In this document: one piece after another, positions 54,265 to 62,985 of the stretch
Layout of the letters: each line of letters opens with the position of its first letter
How positions within the stretch are numbered: the stretch's first letter is position 1
Assembly: GCF_019710575.1 (NCBI RefSeq)
Contig: NZ_JAHWFK010000008.1
Coordinates: 1 to 64,000 of the forward strand
Direction of reading: 5' to 3'
DNA: 64,000 bases
Source: Paractinoplanes polyasparticus
GTDB taxonomy: Bacteria; Actinomycetota; Actinomycetes; Mycobacteriales; Micromonosporaceae
Made by a program: the position numbers and the translations under genes
The notes under the pieces: model-generated
What the model was told of the DNA's origin: nothing
What the model saw: only the letters and a program-made list of their open reading frames with translations
Database searches by the model: none

Positions 54265-55479
54265 GTGAGCACGTTGTGGCGCAACCGTGAGTTCACTCTG
54301 CTGTGGACAAGCCAGAGCCTGTCGGATCTGGGTGGCGCGATCGCCATGCTGGCGATCCCGCTGCTCGTTCTCGACGTGACCGGCTCGGCGGTCCAGGCCG
54401 GTGCGGTCGGCACGGCGGCCCAGGTGGCCAAGCTGCTCTGCCGGCTCCCGTCGGGCGTGCTGGCCGATCAGCTCAACCGGCGGCGGGCGATGCTGACCTG
54501 CGACGTGATCCGACTGGTCGCGTTCGTGGCGCTGGCCGTGGCCGTGGCCACCGGGCGCGCGGGGCTGACCGAGATCATCGCGGTGGCCATCATCGACGCC
54601 GCCTGCGGGTCGCTGTTCAACACGACGGAACACGCGGCCCTGCGCAGCATCGTGCCGACCACCCAGCTGCCGGCGGCCGTGGCCCGCAACGAGGCCCGCA
54701 GTTACGGCACCGCGCTGGCCGGGCCGCCGCTCGGTGGCGTCCTGTTCGGCATCACGGCGGCGCTGCCGTTCGTCGGGAACGCGCTGTCCTATCTGGCCTC
54801 GCTCATCGGCATCGCCCTGATCCGCAAGCCGTTGCAGGCCGAGCGCGAGCACGACCATCCGGGACACCGTGCCGCCCTGCTGGAGGGCCTGCGATTCGTC
54901 TTCCGCAACCCGTTCCTGCGGACCGTGCTCATCGTCGCCGCCCCCTTGAACCTGGCGCTCTACGGCTCGATGTTCACGATCATCGTCACCCTTCAGGGGC
55001 ACGGCGTTCAGCCCGGCGTGATCGGCCTGACCGAGACCATCGTCGGCGCCGGCGGGCTGATGGGCGCCCTGGTCGCGCCCACTCTGCAGCGCTGGCTGTC
55101 GTTCGCCGTCCTGATCCGCGGCCTCTGCTGGGCGGCGACCCTGTTCCTGGCGGTCAGCGCCTTCTTCACCACCAGCGTCGCCGCGGCCGCCCCGATCGCG
55201 CTGGCGATCTTCGTCGGGCCCGCCTGCAACGCGGCGCTCTTCGGCTACCAGGCGGCCATCACACCCGACCACCTGCAGGGCCGCGTGCTGAGCGTCATCT
55301 TCCTGTTCGCCATGTCGGCCGCAACCGTGGCGCCGCTGCTGGCCGGGGTCTTCGTCACGGCCTGGAGCGCGCCGGTCAGCATCGCGCTGTTCGCCGCCAC
55401 GGTCTCGGTGTCGGCGCTGACCGCTACCGTCGCGCCCGCGATCCGCGACATGAAGCCCATCGAGACCCTGACGCCCTGA
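54265..55479 (+). CDS. MFS transporter (EntS-like MFS_3 group)
   Basis: 404 aa, 12 predicted helices. It starts LWRNREFTLLWTSQSLSDLG, the usual start of MFS_3 exporters. The loop 2-3 motif is GVLADQLNRRRAMLTCDVIR. The central cytoplasmic loop (QAEREHDHPGH) separates two six-helix halves. GTG start at 54265. Related proteins export siderophores or macrolides; the substrate is not known here. Upstream AT-rich TACATATTCT (54202-54211) may be its -10 region. Downstream begins the repeat region. Confidence 0.9.
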   Translation: MSTLWRNREFTLLWTSQSLSDLGGAIAMLAIPLLVLDVTGSAVQAGAVGTAAQVAKLLCRLPSGVLADQLNRRRAMLTCDVIRLVAFVALAVAVATGRAGLTEIIAVAIIDAACGSLFNTTEHAALRSIVPTTQLPAAVARNEARSYGTALAGPPLGGVLFGITAALPFVGNALSYLASLIGIALIRKPLQAEREHDHPGHRAALLEGLRFVFRNPFLRTVLIVAAPLNLALYGSMFTIIVTLQGHGVQPGVIGLTETIVGAGGLMGALVAPTLQRWLSFAVLIRGLCWAATLFLAVSAFFTTSVAAAAPIALAIFVGPACNAALFGYQAAITPDHLQGRVLSVIFLFAMSAATVAPLLAGVFVTAWSAPVSIALFAATVSVSALTATVAPAIRDMKPIETLTP

Positions 55480-56018
55480 CGCGACCATCATGTCCTCTTC
55501 GTCTCGCCACCAGCGCGGTGCAGAACAAGATCCAGCGGCCGCCTCGGTAGCGCGCCGGGCGCGGCCTGTTCGTCTCGCAATGCGGCAGCCTCGGCGGCGC
55601 GGCCGGAAGCGACCTGTTCGTCTCGCAATGCGGCAGCCTCGGCGGCGCGGTCGGACGCGGCCCGTTCGTCTTGCAATGCGGCCGGATCTGAAGTGCGGCC
55701 CCTTCGTCTCGCAGTCAGCGCGCAGCAGAATGGGGTCCTCCGCCGCCTCGGAAACGCGGCCGGACACGGCCTGTTCGTCTTGCAATGCGGCCGGATCTGA
55801 AGTGCGGCCCCTTCGTCTCGCAGTCAGCACGGAGCAAATGAAGATCCACCGACTGCCTCGGAAGCGCGGCCGAAAGGAAAGCCAGATAGAGAAGTCGGGC
55901 CATCCTCAACCCTGGGCGGCAATCTGAGCGACCGTCCGCAACGTCGATCGGTGGGGTACGGACGGCACAGCCAAGCGAACGGCAGGGTGCGCGCGACACG
56001 ACCAAACGAACGGCAGGG
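55480..56018. other. repeat-filled region without genes, left of the IS element
   Basis: 539 bp containing 48-bp and ~109-bp direct repeats (55565-55878) and the start of the 31-bp array. Long open frames across it on the minus strand arise from the repeats and GC bias and lack homology. Confidence 0.6.
55565..55878. repeat. nested direct repeats, 48 bp and ~109 bp
   Basis: Two 48-bp units (55565-55612, 55613-55660) followed by two ~109-bp units (55661-55769, 55770-55878). All four begin with CCTGTTCGTCTCGCAATGCG or a close variant. The longer units share a CCGGATCTGAAGTGCGGCCC block. Degenerate and non-coding. Confidence 0.85.
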
Positions 56019-56067
56019 TGAACCGCCCCGGGTTTGATATCGGCCCGATCTCTTGGAGGATCGAGTC

Positions 56068-56388
56068 ATGTCACGCCCTTCGCCGTACCCTGCGGAACTT
56101 CGTGAGCGGGCGGTGCGGATGGTCGCCGAGGTGCGGCCCAGTTACGAGTCGGAGTACGCCGCGATCGTCGCGGTCGCGCAGAAACTCGGGATCGGCACCG
56201 CGGAGACGCTGCGTAAATGGGTCCGCCAGGACCAGATCGACAACGGCTCGCGGGCCGGGACCACCAGTGACGAGACGGCCGAGTTGAAACGGCTGCGTCA
56301 GGAGAACGCCGAGCTGCGCCGGGCCAACGAGATCCTGAAGTCGGCTTTCTTCGCGGCCGAGCTCGACCGGCCACAGCGACGCTCGTGA
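56068..56388 (+). CDS. IS3-family transposase OrfA
   Basis: 106 aa DNA-binding part. HTH (about 5-60) with YPAELRERAVRMVAEVRP and ETLRKWVRQDQID, then a leucine-zipper-like helix (ELKRLRQENAELRRANEILK). ATG at 56068 with GGAGGA seven nt upstream. Its TGA overlaps the orfB GTG (GTGA); orfB is in the -1 frame, as in IS3 elements that make an OrfAB fusion by frameshifting. I saw no classic A6G slippery site. Confidence 0.93.
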   Translation: MSRPSPYPAELRERAVRMVAEVRPSYESEYAAIVAVAQKLGIGTAETLRKWVRQDQIDNGSRAGTTSDETAELKRLRQENAELRRANEILKSAFFAAELDRPQRRS

Positions 56389-57308
56389 ACTACATCGACG
56401 AGCACAAGCACCAGTTCGGCGTCGAGCCGATCTGCCGGACCCTGACCTCGTCCGGGTGGCCGATCGCGTCCAGCACCTACCGGGCCGCGTGCCGCCGGCT
56501 GCCCTCAGCCCGGGCCCGGCGTGATGCCTGGCTGACCGAGAAGATCCGGCAGGTCCACGCGGACAACTACGGTGTCTACGGGGCCCGCAAGATATGGCTG
56601 GCCCTGAACCGGGCGGGTGTCGAGGTGGCCCGGTGCACCGTCGAACGGCTCATGCGTCAGGCCGGGCTGCGCGGTGTGGTGCGCGGCCGGACCCGCCGGA
56701 CCACGATCGCTGACCAGCGGGCGGCCCGATCGGCGGATCTGGTGCAGCGCCGGTTCACCGCTGATCGGCCGAACCGGTTGTGGGTCGCTGATTTCACCTA
56801 CGTGCCGACCTGGACCGGCACCGCCTATGTCGCCTTCGTGATCGACGTCTACTCCCGCCGGATCCTGGGCTGGCGGGCCGCGACCAGCATGAAAACCGCC
56901 CTGGTCCTGGACGCCCTCGAAATGGCGATCTGGGCCCGTGGACGGCACGGGGCCACCGACCTGTCCGGGCTGGTCCACCACAACGACGCCGGCAGCCAAT
57001 ACACCTCGATCGCGTTCACCGACCGCCTCACCCAAGCCGGTGCGGACTCGTCCGTCGGCACGGTCGCCGACGCCTACGACAACGCCTTGGCCGAGTCCAC
57101 CATCGGCCTGTTCAAAACCGAACTGATCAAACCCCGAGGCCCGTGGAAGACCTGCGACCAGGTCGAGATCGCCACTCTGGAATACGTCGACTGGTACAAC
57201 CACCGCCGCCTGCACAGCGGCGCAGCCGACCTATCACCAGCCGACTTCGAAACCCTGCACCAACCCACCAAACCCCGCCCGACCAGGGCGATGTCCCAAC
57301 CCACCTAG
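56385..57308 (+). CDS. IS3-family transposase OrfB (DDE integrase)
   Basis: 307 aa catalytic part. An HTH_21 region (YGVYGARKIWLALNRAGVEV) precedes an rve integrase core with the acidic triad intact: Asp in WVADFTYVPTWTG, Asp in LVHHNDAGSQYTS and Glu in NALAESTIGLFKTEL. The frame is open at least 12 codons upstream of the GTG, allowing the OrfA-OrfB fusion. Confidence 0.95.
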   Translation: MNYIDEHKHQFGVEPICRTLTSSGWPIASSTYRAACRRLPSARARRDAWLTEKIRQVHADNYGVYGARKIWLALNRAGVEVARCTVERLMRQAGLRGVVRGRTRRTTIADQRAARSADLVQRRFTADRPNRLWVADFTYVPTWTGTAYVAFVIDVYSRRILGWRAATSMKTALVLDALEMAIWARGRHGATDLSGLVHHNDAGSQYTSIAFTDRLTQAGADSSVGTVADAYDNALAESTIGLFKTELIKPRGPWKTCDQVEIATLEYVDWYNHRRLHSGAADLSPADFETLHQPTKPRPTRAMSQPT

Positions 57309-57553
57309 CCGCTACTAAACCCGGGGCGGTTCAGGGTGCGCGCGACACGGCCAAACGAACAGCGGGGTGCGCGCGACACGACCAAGCGAACGGCAGGGTG
57401 CGCGCGACACGGCCAAACGAACAGCGGGGTGCGCGCGACACGACCAAAACGAACAGCGGGCACGCACGGGCACGGCCAAACGAAGGCTGGGGGCGTGCGG
57501 CATTGCCAAGCGAACGGTGGCCTGCGGACGGCGCGGCCGAGCGGACGGCAGGG

Positions 57554-57985
57554 TCAGCGGTCGTCGGCGAGGCGGTGGCGATATTCGCGTACGGCCTGGG
57601 CGTACGCCTGCTCGTCGAGCGCCCAGTCGGCGTCGCCGGGTGCGCCGGCGCTTCGGTTGAGCTGGGTCTGCAGGGTCATGACGGCCGAGGACAGGCCGCT
57701 GAACGGGCGGCCCCGCCACAGTTGCTCACCGGCCGGGGCGACCTCGACCAGGTCGTCCTCGACGACGATCAGGCCGGCCCCGGCCAGGCGGCGCACGGAT
57801 TCTTCGAGCTCAGCCCGGTTGGGAATGCTGTGGTGCAGGAAGTCGGCCGCGGCGAGCAGGTCGGCCAGGCTCGCGCCGACCATGGGCAGAGCGGCGTGCT
57901 GGGCCCGGTCACGCTCGAGGCGTTCGGCGATGACCGCGGACACGAAGATCCAAGCGTCGTTCCACTGCCAGCCGCCAGCCCCCAT
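57554..57985 (-). CDS. hypothetical protein, winged-helix-like
   Basis: 143 aa from the ATG at 57985. Trp-rich start (GGWQWNDAWIFVSAVIAERL), then HSIPNRAELEESVRRLAGAG and LIVVEDDLVEVAPAGEQLW, which look like a recognition helix and wing of a winged-helix fold. The C-terminal part is helical (WALDEQAYAQAVREYRHRLA). No family named. Its 3' end abuts the 31-bp repeats. A longer start at 58042 is possible. No clear ribosome site. Confidence 0.65.
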   Translation of the reverse strand: MGAGGWQWNDAWIFVSAVIAERLERDRAQHAALPMVGASLADLLAAADFLHHSIPNRAELEESVRRLAGAGLIVVEDDLVEVAPAGEQLWRGRPFSGLSSAVMTLQTQLNRSAGAPGDADWALDEQAYAQAVREYRHRLADDR

Positions 57986-58078
57986 GGGGCAATGATGCCG
58001 TGCGACCCGGGCACCGGGAAGCGAATGTGTCGCGATGATCACAAAGCTGTGACCGATGATCTTGTGTGCTAAACCGAA

Positions 58079-58735
58079 TCAGTGGCGCAAACCGCTCAGT
58101 CCTTTGTGGATCGCAGCCTGCGGCTCGCCGCCGCCCACGGTGCACCACGGCAGGAACACCTGCACGAGCGGCCCGATGGCCAGAGCGTACGCGACCGTGC
58201 CGATACCGACCGTGCCGCCGAGCAGGAACCCCACGCCGAGGACGAGCAGCTCGATCGACGTCCGGACCAGCCGGACGGACAGCCGCGGGAACCGCCCGAC
58301 GATGCCGGTCATCAGCCCGTCGCGCGGGCCGGACCCGAACCGGCTGCCGATGTAGAGGCCGGTGGCGAGACCGTTGAGCAGAATGCCGCCGACCAGGTAG
58401 CACACCCGGGCCGGGATCGTGCCGCCCGCGGGCAGGACGTGCAGCGCGGCGTCGACCGCGAAACCGACCACGACCAGGTTGGCCAGCGTGCCGAAGCCCG
58501 GGCGCTGCCGCAGCGGGATCCACAGCAGCAGGATCGGGATGCCGAGCAGGATCACGACCAGGCCGAAGCTGATCCCGGTGACCTTCGACAGGCCCTGGTG
58601 GAACACGTCCCACGGGTTGAGGCCCAGCGCCGACTCGACCATGAAGGCCATGCTCACGCCGTAGAGCGCCAGCCCCGCGAACAGCTGCACGGTGCGCCGG
58701 ACGAGACGACGATCTCTGTTGTCACTGAGGGCCAT
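58079..58735 (-). CDS. yczE: YczE-family membrane protein
   Basis: 218 aa from the ATG at 58735, with five to six hydrophobic helices. Family markers are VESALGLNPWDVFHQGLSKV, GSGPRDGLMTGI and LGGTVGIGTVAYALAIGPLV. YczE proteins are commonly encoded next to a MocR regulator (YczR), as here in divergent orientation, and are its presumed target. Transport substrate unknown. A longer start at 58756 would overlap the presumed operator. Confidence 0.88.
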   Translation of the reverse strand: MALSDNRDRRLVRRTVQLFAGLALYGVSMAFMVESALGLNPWDVFHQGLSKVTGISFGLVVILLGIPILLLWIPLRQRPGFGTLANLVVVGFAVDAALHVLPAGGTIPARVCYLVGGILLNGLATGLYIGSRFGSGPRDGLMTGIVGRFPRLSVRLVRTSIELLVLGVGFLLGGTVGIGTVAYALAIGPLVQVFLPWCTVGGGEPQAAIHKGLSGLRH

Positions 58736-58750
58736 GAATGCCACTCTGAA

Positions 58751-58827
58751 GGCCAATTGTGCGAAGCTGAAGAGCCAATTCGCCGGAGGTGGATGTGACG
58801 ACGACGATACGTGGGGGCCAATTGGCC
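58751..58827. promoter_or_regulatory. candidate YczR operator: three GCCAATT repeats
   Basis: GCCAATT occurs at 58752, 58774 and 58817, all in the same direction, spaced 22 and 43 bp, close to two and four helical turns. The last is part of the palindrome GGCCAATTGGCC. MocR regulators often bind direct repeats on one DNA face. Confidence 0.65.
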
Positions 58828-60249
58828 CGGCTGCTCGGTCAGTGGCATTCGCTTCCGGGCCGCCATCGGAGTCCCGACTACGCCGCTCTCGCCGCCGCGG
58901 TGCGGGGGCTGCTCTCCGACGGGCGGCTTCCTTTGGGCGTACGCCTCCCGGCCGAACGCGAACTGGCCGAGGCGCTCGCCGTGAGCCGGACGACGGTCAG
59001 CGCCGCCTACCGCACCCTGCGCGAGACCGGCCATCTCACCAGCCGGCGCGGCGCCGGAAGCTGGACGACCCTGCCCAACGGCCACCGGGTCGCCACTTCG
59101 GGCCTGTGGACCCCCGAGGACGACCGCAACGTGATCGACCTGGGCGTGGCCGCCTCGGCCGCCCCGCCCGAACTGGTGCCGGCCGCCCGGGCCGCCGCCG
59201 ACGACCTGCCCCGCTATCTGGGCAGCGCCGGCTACCACCCGACCGGCCTGATCGAGCTGCGCGAGGTCGTCGCGGCCGGCTACCAGGCGCGTGGGGTGGC
59301 CACCTCGGCCGAACAGATCCTGATCACCGGCGGCACCCAGCAGGCCCTCGACCTGGTGCTCCGGCTGCTCGCGCCGCCCGGATCGCCCGTACTGGTCGAA
59401 GCACCGACCTATCCCAACGCGCTGGCCGCCCTCTCGGCGCGCCGGGCCCGGATCAGCACCCACGGGCTCGACACGGCGACCGGCTGGGACGGCGAGATGC
59501 TGCTCGGGGCGCTGCGGCAGACCCGGCCGAGGCTCTCGTACGTGATCCCGGAGTTCCACAACCCGACCGGGCACCTGATGACCACGAGCCTGCGCGAACG
59601 GCTGGTCGCCACGGCCCACAGCACCGGCACCGACCTGGTCGTCGACGAGTCGTGGGTCGACCTGCAGCTCGACGGCGACGAGATGCCCCCGCCGGTCGCC
59701 GTGTTCGACCGGCACTCGCGGGTGGTGTCGATCGGCGGCCTGAGCAAGGGCTACTGGGGCGGCCTGCGGATCGGCTGGGTACGCGCCTCGGCCCCGCTGG
59801 TGCAGCGGCTGGCGGCCATCCGGGTCGGCGTCGACATGGCCAGCCCGGTGCTCGAACAGCTCGTGGCCGTGCGCCTGCTGGAACACTCCCCCAAGATCCT
59901 GAGTGACCGCCGCGCCGAACTGCGCCGGCAGCGCGACGTGCTGGCCGCCGCGGTGACCGAACTGCTGCCGGAATGGCGCTTCGTGCTGCCGCCGGGCGGT
60001 GCGACGATCTGGGCCGAACTCGACGGCCCCATCTCGAGCGCCCTGGCCCGGGCCGCCGAGGACGTCGGCGTACGCCTGGCGCCCGGCCCCCGCTTCGGCC
60101 TGGACGGCACGCTCGAACGCTTCCTGCGGCTGCCCTTCGCGTTGCCTTCCGAGCAACTCACCGAGGCGGTCCGCCGCATCGCCTCAGTCCGGCACGACCT
60201 CGACCGGGCAACGATCCCTTCCTGGCGAACGCCGTCGGTCATCGCCTGA
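58795..60249 (+). CDS. yczR: YczR-type MocR regulator
   Basis: 484 aa GntR/aminotransferase fusion. Winged helix about 25-95 (PAERELAEALAVSRTTVSAAY). The aminotransferase-like domain has ILITGGTQQALDLVL, PEFHNPTGHLM, VVDESWVDLQL and the PLP lysine in GGLSKGYWGGLRIGWVR. GTG at 58795 chosen, five nt after GGAGG; GTG 58789 would overlap that site. Divergent from yczE, 59 bp apart, a pairing known in Bacillus and actinobacteria. Confidence 0.92.
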   Translation: MTTTIRGGQLARLLGQWHSLPGRHRSPDYAALAAAVRGLLSDGRLPLGVRLPAERELAEALAVSRTTVSAAYRTLRETGHLTSRRGAGSWTTLPNGHRVATSGLWTPEDDRNVIDLGVAASAAPPELVPAARAAADDLPRYLGSAGYHPTGLIELREVVAAGYQARGVATSAEQILITGGTQQALDLVLRLLAPPGSPVLVEAPTYPNALAALSARRARISTHGLDTATGWDGEMLLGALRQTRPRLSYVIPEFHNPTGHLMTTSLRERLVATAHSTGTDLVVDESWVDLQLDGDEMPPPVAVFDRHSRVVSIGGLSKGYWGGLRIGWVRASAPLVQRLAAIRVGVDMASPVLEQLVAVRLLEHSPKILSDRRAELRRQRDVLAAAVTELLPEWRFVLPPGGATIWAELDGPISSALARAAEDVGVRLAPGPRFGLDGTLERFLRLPFALPSEQLTEAVRRIASVRHDLDRATIPSWRTPSVIA

Positions 60250-60324
60250 CGCCGGGCCCCACAGCCGAGCAGCCGCGACGGACGACCCGAGCGATCGTTG
60301 ACCGCTCCGAACGGCCAAGCCGAG

Positions 60325-60368
60325 CGAGACGAGACGTTTCGTCTCCCGAGACGAAACGTCTCGTCTCG
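60325..60368. terminator. perfect 21-bp inverted repeat between convergent genes
   Basis: Arms 60325-60345 and 60348-60368 are exact complements with only CC between them, built from repeated GAGACG/CGTCTC hexamers. It lies 75 nt after yczR and 110 nt after the flavin-reductase-like gene on the other strand. No T-run, so it could be a terminator hairpin or a protein-binding palindrome. Confidence 0.6.
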
Positions 60369-60477
60369 TCTCGTACGAGCACGGCATGGGCACTGGTCCG
60401 GGCGCGGCACGGGCCCGGGCACACCATGGGTTCGGGCATGCCACCCGGCGCGAGCACGCCACGGGTGACGGCGCTGG

Positions 60478-60930
60478 TCAGAGGAGCCAGACGCCGTCCC
60501 GCATGAGTTCGCGGTCGGCGAGTTCGTTCTCCTCGCGCCAGGCCTGGACCCGCGTGGGGCGCAGCACGAGGAAGACGTATGCCTCGCCCGCTGTGCGCGG
60601 ATCCCAGTCGTTCTGCTCGGCGTAGGCGGCGCCCTCGGCTTCGGCCTCGGTCACCGGGAGCGTCGCCTCCAGGGCCGCCTCGATCAGGATGACGTCGCGG
60701 GTGGGGCCGAAACCGATTCGGGCCCGGCCGGTTGCGGCGATGTTGCGGCCGGTGGGTGACTTGCGGGCGGTGGCGATCAGCAGGCGTTCGCGGAACCAGC
60801 CCAGGGTGAGCGGCACCAGGTAGGGCTCGCCGTCCCGGGCCGTTGCGACCCAGGCGTCGGCCACCGGAGCGCTCAGCCGCGCGAGCACGTCCGCCTTGCG
60901 TTGCTGCTTCGACCTCGGTTCCTCAGCCAT
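60478..60930 (-). CDS. pyridoxamine-5'-phosphate-oxidase-like split-barrel protein
   Basis: 150 aa FMN/F420-binding split-barrel protein. DAWVATARDGEPYLVPLTLG and RLLIATARKSPTGRNIAATG are the strands and cofactor-phosphate contacts of the PNPOx-like superfamily. YVFLVLRPTRVQAWREENE closes the barrel. Many actinobacterial members use F420 rather than FMN. Reaction not assignable. Confidence 0.87.
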   Translation of the reverse strand: MAEEPRSKQQRKADVLARLSAPVADAWVATARDGEPYLVPLTLGWFRERLLIATARKSPTGRNIAATGRARIGFGPTRDVILIEAALEATLPVTEAEAEGAAYAEQNDWDPRTAGEAYVFLVLRPTRVQAWREENELADRELMRDGVWLL

Positions 60931-61117
60931 CGCCGCAGCCTACGACGCGCGATCCCCCGCCGCGGCTCCACACCCTACGGCCTTGGCAAGGCCCCACGGC
61001 CCCCGGCGCAAGCCCCAGGAGTGCTGCAATGCCGCCGGAACGTCTCAGGCTTCAACAGCCCGTAGCGACCCCACATCCCAGCCCCGCGCGGTCCACGCCC
61101 GGCCGCGGGCACACAAC

Positions 61118-61147
61118 AAGCGGCCGGGGCACGAGCCCCGGCCGCTT
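61118..61147 (-). terminator. terminator of the acyl-CoA ligase gene
   Basis: Perfect 13-bp stem (61118-61130 with 61135-61147), loop 4 nt, 15 nt after the fadD stop in the minus direction, followed by TTGTTGTG. Confidence 0.85.
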
Positions 61148-61161
61148 TCGTCAGCGCTGCG

Positions 61162-62985
61162 TCAGATCTGGGCGAGCGAACCCGCGTACATCTTGTCGAT
61201 CTGCTCGGCGAAGTTGGTTTCGACCGAGCGCCGCTTGATCTTCATGGACGGCGTGATCTCGCCGGCCTCGATGCTGAGGTCGCGCGGCAGGATGGCGAAC
61301 TTCTTGATCGTTTCCCAGCGGTTGAGCTTGCTGTTGAGTTCCTGCACGTAGCCCTCGACCATCTTCTCGGTCTCGGGGGCGGCCACGATCTCCTCGTAGC
61401 TCTTGCCGGCCAGGGGGCCGCCGGCCGCCCAGCCCTTGATGGCGTCCTCGTCGAGCGAGATCAGCATCGTCACGAAGTTGCGGGCCTGGCCGACCACGAC
61501 CGCCTGCGAGGTGTAGGGGCAGACCGCCTTGAACTGGCCCTCGATCGCGCTGGGGGCGATGTACTTGCCGCCGGACGTCTTGACCAGGTCTTTCTTGCGG
61601 TCGGTGATCGACAGGAAGCCGTCGGCGTCGACTTCGCCGATGTCGCCGGTGCGCAGCCAGCCGTCCTCGGTGAAGGCCTCTTCGGTCTCCTGGGGCAGGT
61701 TGTGGTAGCCGCGCATGACCGGGCGGCCGCGCAGCAGCACCTCGCCGTCGGTGTCGATCTTGCACTCGAGGTCGCCCAGGGGCAGGCCCACGGTGCCGAT
61801 CCGGAGCCGGTCGAGCCGGTTGACGAAGTTGGCCGCGCTGCTCTCGGTCAGGCCGTAGCCCTCCATGATCGGCAGGTTCGCGGCCGCGAAGAACTCGGCG
61901 ATCTCGCGGCTGAGCGGGGCCGAGCCGCTGACCAGCACGCGCAGCCGGCCGCCGAGGCGGGCCTGCAGCTTCGAGAAGACCAGCTTCTCGGCCACGGCGA
62001 ACCTCAGTTTGAGCCCGGCCGGGATCGGCTTGCCGGCCTGCTCGAGGGCGACCTTCTGCTTGCCGGTGGCGACCGCCCAGTGGAAGATCTTGACCTTCGC
62101 GCCGCCGCCGGCCAGGGCCGTGGTGACGGTCTTGTTGTAGACCTTCTCGAAGATGCGGGGCGCCGCGCACATGAGCGTCGGCTGGACCACCGAGAGCATG
62201 TCGACCAGCTTGTCGACGCGGCCGTCGACGTAGGTCGGCACGCCCACGTGGATGATGCCGCAGAGCAGCGTCTTGCCGAACGAGTGGGACAGCGGGAGCC
62301 AGAGGTACTGCAGGTCGGTCGACTCGAACAGGCCGAGGCCCTGCTGGGCGACGCCCTCCCAGGTCCAGCCGGCGTGCAGCAGCTGTACGCCCTTGGGGCG
62401 GCCGGTGGTGCCGGAGGTGTAGATGAGGGTGGCGAGGTTGTCGGGGCCGATCGACTCGACCACCTCGTCGATCAGGGTGGGGCGCTCGCGCAGGACGGCG
62501 GCGCCTCGCTCCTCGAGCTCGGCCAGGGTGAGCTGGGGCGGGGTGGCGCCCGCGTCGGCCAGGCCGTCGATGAGCACCACGTGCGTCACGTCGGTCTCGA
62601 CGCCGGCGATCTTCATCGCCTGCTGGGCGTTCTCGGCGATGAGCACCTTGGACCCGGAGTTGGCCACGATGTAGCTGGCGTCCTCGGGCTCGGTGGTCGG
62701 GTAGACGGTGGTGGTGGCGGCGCCCGCGGCGTTGATGCCGAGGTCGGCCAGCACCCACTCGTAGCGGGTGCCGGACAGGATGGCCACCCTGTCCTCCAGG
62801 CCCACACCGAGGTCACGCAGGCCCGCCGCGATGGCCGAGGCCCGCTCGCCCACCTGCGCCCAGGTGTACCAGATCATGCCCGAGTCGTCGGCGTTGGGCA
62901 CCGCGAACGCCTGGCCGTTGGGAGTCGCGGCCACGCGCTTGAAGAACATGTCGGGGATCGACCGGTAGGGAACCTCGAGAGCCAT
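61162..62985 (-). CDS. long-chain fatty-acid-CoA ligase (FadD15 type)
   Basis: Activates long fatty acids to acyl-CoA through an acyl-adenylate; 607 aa from the ATG at 62985. The ATP/AMP motif is LIYTSGTTGRPKGVQLL. Further adenylate-forming motifs are MEGYGLTESSA, LRTGDIGEVD and DRKKDLVKTSGGKYIAPSAI. The frame is open to 63141, but the homologous part starts at MALEVPYRSIPDMF. Similar to mycobacterial FadD15. It stands alone with its own terminator. Confidence 0.94.
   Translation of the reverse strand: MALEVPYRSIPDMFFKRVAATPNGQAFAVPNADDSGMIWYTWAQVGERASAIAAGLRDLGVGLEDRVAILSGTRYEWVLADLGINAAGAATTTVYPTTEPEDASYIVANSGSKVLIAENAQQAMKIAGVETDVTHVVLIDGLADAGATPPQLTLAELEERGAAVLRERPTLIDEVVESIGPDNLATLIYTSGTTGRPKGVQLLHAGWTWEGVAQQGLGLFESTDLQYLWLPLSHSFGKTLLCGIIHVGVPTYVDGRVDKLVDMLSVVQPTLMCAAPRIFEKVYNKTVTTALAGGGAKVKIFHWAVATGKQKVALEQAGKPIPAGLKLRFAVAEKLVFSKLQARLGGRLRVLVSGSAPLSREIAEFFAAANLPIMEGYGLTESSAANFVNRLDRLRIGTVGLPLGDLECKIDTDGEVLLRGRPVMRGYHNLPQETEEAFTEDGWLRTGDIGEVDADGFLSITDRKKDLVKTSGGKYIAPSAIEGQFKAVCPYTSQAVVVGQARNFVTMLISLDEDAIKGWAAGGPLAGKSYEEIVAAPETEKMVEGYVQELNSKLNRWETIKKFAILPRDLSIEAGEITPSMKIKRRSVETNFAEQIDKMYAGSLAQI

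Larger units (their letters stand above)
56019..57333 (+). mobile_element. complete IS3-family insertion sequence
   Basis: 1315 bp bounded by perfect 17-bp inverted repeats, TGAACCGCCCCGGGTTT at 56019-56035 and its complement at 57317-57333. A GGG flanks each side (56016-56018, 57334-57336), consistent with a 3-bp target duplication. It contains orfA and orfB transposase frames, both undamaged, so it may be active. Confidence 0.96.
55971..57553. repeat. 31-bp minisatellite interrupted by the IS element
   Basis: Units begin CCAAACGAACGGCAGGGTGC or a variant. One full unit lies at 55971-56001. The next starts at 56002, is cut at 56018 and resumes after the IS at 57337. Further units start at 57351, 57382, 57413, 57444 (32 bp), 57476 (30 bp) and 57506, decaying toward 57553. 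No spacers, not coding. Removing the IS and one GGG restores a perfect unit. Confidence 0.9.

Noticed and set aside
54124..55830. Long minus-strand frame covering the MFS gene and the repeats
   Set aside because: Antisense to a clear transporter gene and extended by repeat DNA; its translation is repetitive and basic with no fold.
55971..57553. Possible CRISPR array
   Set aside because: Units are directly adjacent without unique spacers, vary in sequence, and there are no cas genes.
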